A DNA stretch of 23,559 bases from DATKZH01 sp964505295 (lineage in GTDB: Bacteria; Planctomycetota; Planctomycetia; Pirellulales; Thermoguttaceae). This document shows, in pieces, positions 22,173-23,559 of the stretch (position 1 is its first letter; each line of letters begins with the position of its first letter). The translations under genes and the position numbers were made by a program. The stretch lies in contig CAZDHR010000055.1 in the NCBI GenBank assembly GCA_964505295.1, positions 1-23,559 of the forward strand, given 5' to 3'. The notes under the pieces are model-generated. The model made no database searches. It was not told where the DNA came from and saw only the letters and a list, made by a program, of their open reading frames with translations.

Positions 22173-23559
22173 TCACGCGTCGCGGTTGCCCGACTCTCGC
22201 TCTTCCGCCCCCAAGTCGGCCACCGCCCGGCGGACCTGCTCCGTGTCGGTCGGTTCTGCGATCGGCTCGCCGACGAGGATCGATACCGGGTAGGGCCATC
22301 GCCGCGGCCATTTGCCGAGTGGCTTGCCGCCTTCGTAGCTGAAGATGCTCCCCCAGAGCCCGCTGAGGTGGATGGGGATCACCGGCACGCCCGTCTTCTT
22401 GTGGATCGCCAGGAAGCCCGGCCGAAACTCGTCCATCGCCCCGGTCCGCGTCATCTGCCCTTCCGGAAAGATGCAGACCAGGTCGCCCTGGCGCAGGGCT
22501 TCCCGGGCGGCACGAATCGACCGGACCATCGGCTTCGTTCCCGGCTCGATGAAGATGGTGCCCAGGTCCTCCGCCAGCCGCCGAAACCACCGTCGGTGGC
22601 GGGGATCGGCGCGGGCGACCATTCGTATCGGACGAGGGAAGTAGAGAATCAACAGCACGCCGTCGATGAAGCTGACGTGATTGGCCACGAGCAGGGCCCC
22701 GCCGCGCTCGGGAACGTTCCGCCGGCCCTCGATCCGAACCCGGTAGATCGTGTGGCTCAGAAGCCACACGAAGCAACGGGCCGTGGCGCCGGGGAGCAGC
22801 AGGACGATGTAGATGAGCACGGGCACCGTTACCACGCCCAGCAGGAGGAAGATCTGCTCCGGGCGAAGCCCCAACGGCCCGCTGCACAGCCAGAACACCA
22901 CGGCCGACCCCAACATGCCCGAGAACGCCAGGAAGTTGGCGGCCGCCAGGATCGAGCCCCGCGACTCTCGCCGGCTGCGGTATTGCAGGAACGACTGGAT
23001 GGGAATCTGATACAGCCCGGCGCTCAAGCCGAGCAGGAACAGCCAGAAACAGCTCCCGAAGTAGCCGGCCGAGAGCACGGTTCCCTGGGCAGGCGGGACG
23101 AGCGACAGCACGATCGCGCTGGTGGCGATCCCTGCGGCTCCCAGCGAGACGATCCCCAGCTCGACCCTTCCGGCCGACCAGACGCCGGCCAGCACGCTCC
23201 CGGCGCCCACGCCCGCCGCCAGGATGGCCAGCAGGATCCCCACGTGCAACTGCCCCAGCCCGAGCCGATAGCCGACGAACTGATCCACGTTCACTTGGGC
23301 CAACGCCCCGAGGGCCCAAAACACCATCGCCCCCAGCGCCGCCCGCAGCAAAGGGCGATCGGAACCGAGCAGGGCGAGGTCGCGCACGGTCTGCCGCGGG
23401 AAGTTGTAGGGAAACCGGCGCGTGGGATTGGCGATCCCCAGCGGGGCGATCTGGAGGGCGGCGATCAGGCCGGTCACGGCGACGCCCACTAACGCGGCCG
23501 CCGAGATCCACCACAGGTGTCGACCCGCCGGCGCGGTCAGCTCGTACAGGCAAGCGCCC
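22173..23559 (-). CDS. MFS transporter fused to a PlsC-type acyltransferase, 5' end cut by window edge
   Basis: Inner-membrane protein combining a lysophospholipid transporter-like MFS part with a 1-acylglycerol-phosphate-type acyltransferase, as in LplT-Aas fusions that take up and reacylate lysophospholipids. The frame is open to the right edge; 461 residues are visible, beginning inside the transporter half. Hydrophobic helices include ALGAMVFWALGALAQVNV, GILLAILAAGVGAGSVLAG and SCFWLFLLGLSAGLYQI. The acyltransferase has the catalytic NHVSFID (HX4D), GTIFIEPG, and IFPEGQMTRTG substrate-binding block. The protein ends about 60 residues after GVPVIPIHLSG. The AMP-binding acyl-ACP synthetase domain that follows in full-length Aas is absent, and the next gene on this side is unrelated and convergent. 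So it would have to use an acyl donor made elsewhere. Confidence 0.85.
   Translation of the reverse strand, partial: GACLYELTAPAGRHLWWISAAALVGVAVTGLIAALQIAPLGIANPTRRFPYNFPRQTVRDLALLGSDRPLLRAALGAMVFWALGALAQVNVDQFVGYRLGLGQLHVGILLAILAAGVGAGSVLAGVWSAGRVELGIVSLGAAGIATSAIVLSLVPPAQGTVLSAGYFGSCFWLFLLGLSAGLYQIPIQSFLQYRSRRESRGSILAAANFLAFSGMLGSAVVFWLCSGPLGLRPEQIFLLLGVVTVPVLIYIVLLLPGATARCFVWLLSHTIYRVRIEGRRNVPERGGALLVANHVSFIDGVLLILYFPRPIRMVARADPRHRRWFRRLAEDLGTIFIEPGTKPMVRSIRAAREALRQGDLVCIFPEGQMTRTGAMDEFRPGFLAIHKKTGVPVIPIHLSGLWGSIFSYEGGKPLGKWPRRWPYPVSILVGEPIAEPTDTEQVRRAVADLGAEERESGNRDA

Noticed and set aside
21883..23553. 556-codon minus-strand frame over the MFS-acyltransferase gene
   Set aside because: Arg/Gly/Pro-rich, no membrane helices; the other frame encodes the transporter helices and the HX4D motif.

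Overview
The window is GC-rich, densely coded DNA from a bacterium that is most likely a planctomycete, probably of the Pirellulales type. This is an inference from gene content and style, not from a marker gene. The pointers are an anaerobic sulfatase maturase with a SEC-C tail, a Uma2 nuclease, a Tat-exported PhoD-like enzyme, an exported WD40-caspase, a large Hsp70 with a long C-terminal extension, a secreted Ser/Gly/Arg-rich protein, and intergenic regions full of small perfect palindromes.

Layout, left to right. The 3' end of an aldo/keto reductase enters from the left edge (+). It is followed by the sulfatase maturase (+), a class II fructose-bisphosphate aldolase (+), a threonyl-tRNA synthetase without the usual N-terminal TGS domain (+), and a Uma2 nuclease (+). 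A convergent junction holding a terminator-like palindrome separates these from a PhoD-like phosphatase (-). A minus-strand cluster comes next: a three-helix membrane protein of unknown function, the wreck of a STAND/NB-ARC NTPase that keeps only its P-loop, and an exported WD40-caspase. Then come a secreted low-complexity protein (+), a TacA/TacT-type toxin-antitoxin pair (-), the Hsp70-like protein (-), a second radical SAM/SPASM protein (+), and an MFS-acyltransferase fusion (-) that runs off the right edge.

The genes do not form one pathway; most stand alone with their own intergenic regions. The closest thing to functional units are the TacA/TacT pair, which overlaps by 8 bases, and the caspase, dead NTPase and membrane protein cluster, which looks like a decayed signalling or conflict locus.

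The most unusual signal is a family of palindromic elements with AAAAAGG/CCTTTTT ends. One copy (3767-3837) is intergenic. A loop-less relative (6687-6744) sits between convergent genes. A third copy of exactly 81 bp (19152-19232, two perfect 27-nt arms around a 27-nt loop) lies inside the Hsp70 gene, keeps the reading frame open, and adds 27 residues. The loops of the two full copies have the same length and differ only at positions predicted to be unpaired in three mini-hairpins. This suggests a structured, mobile and protein-tolerated element.
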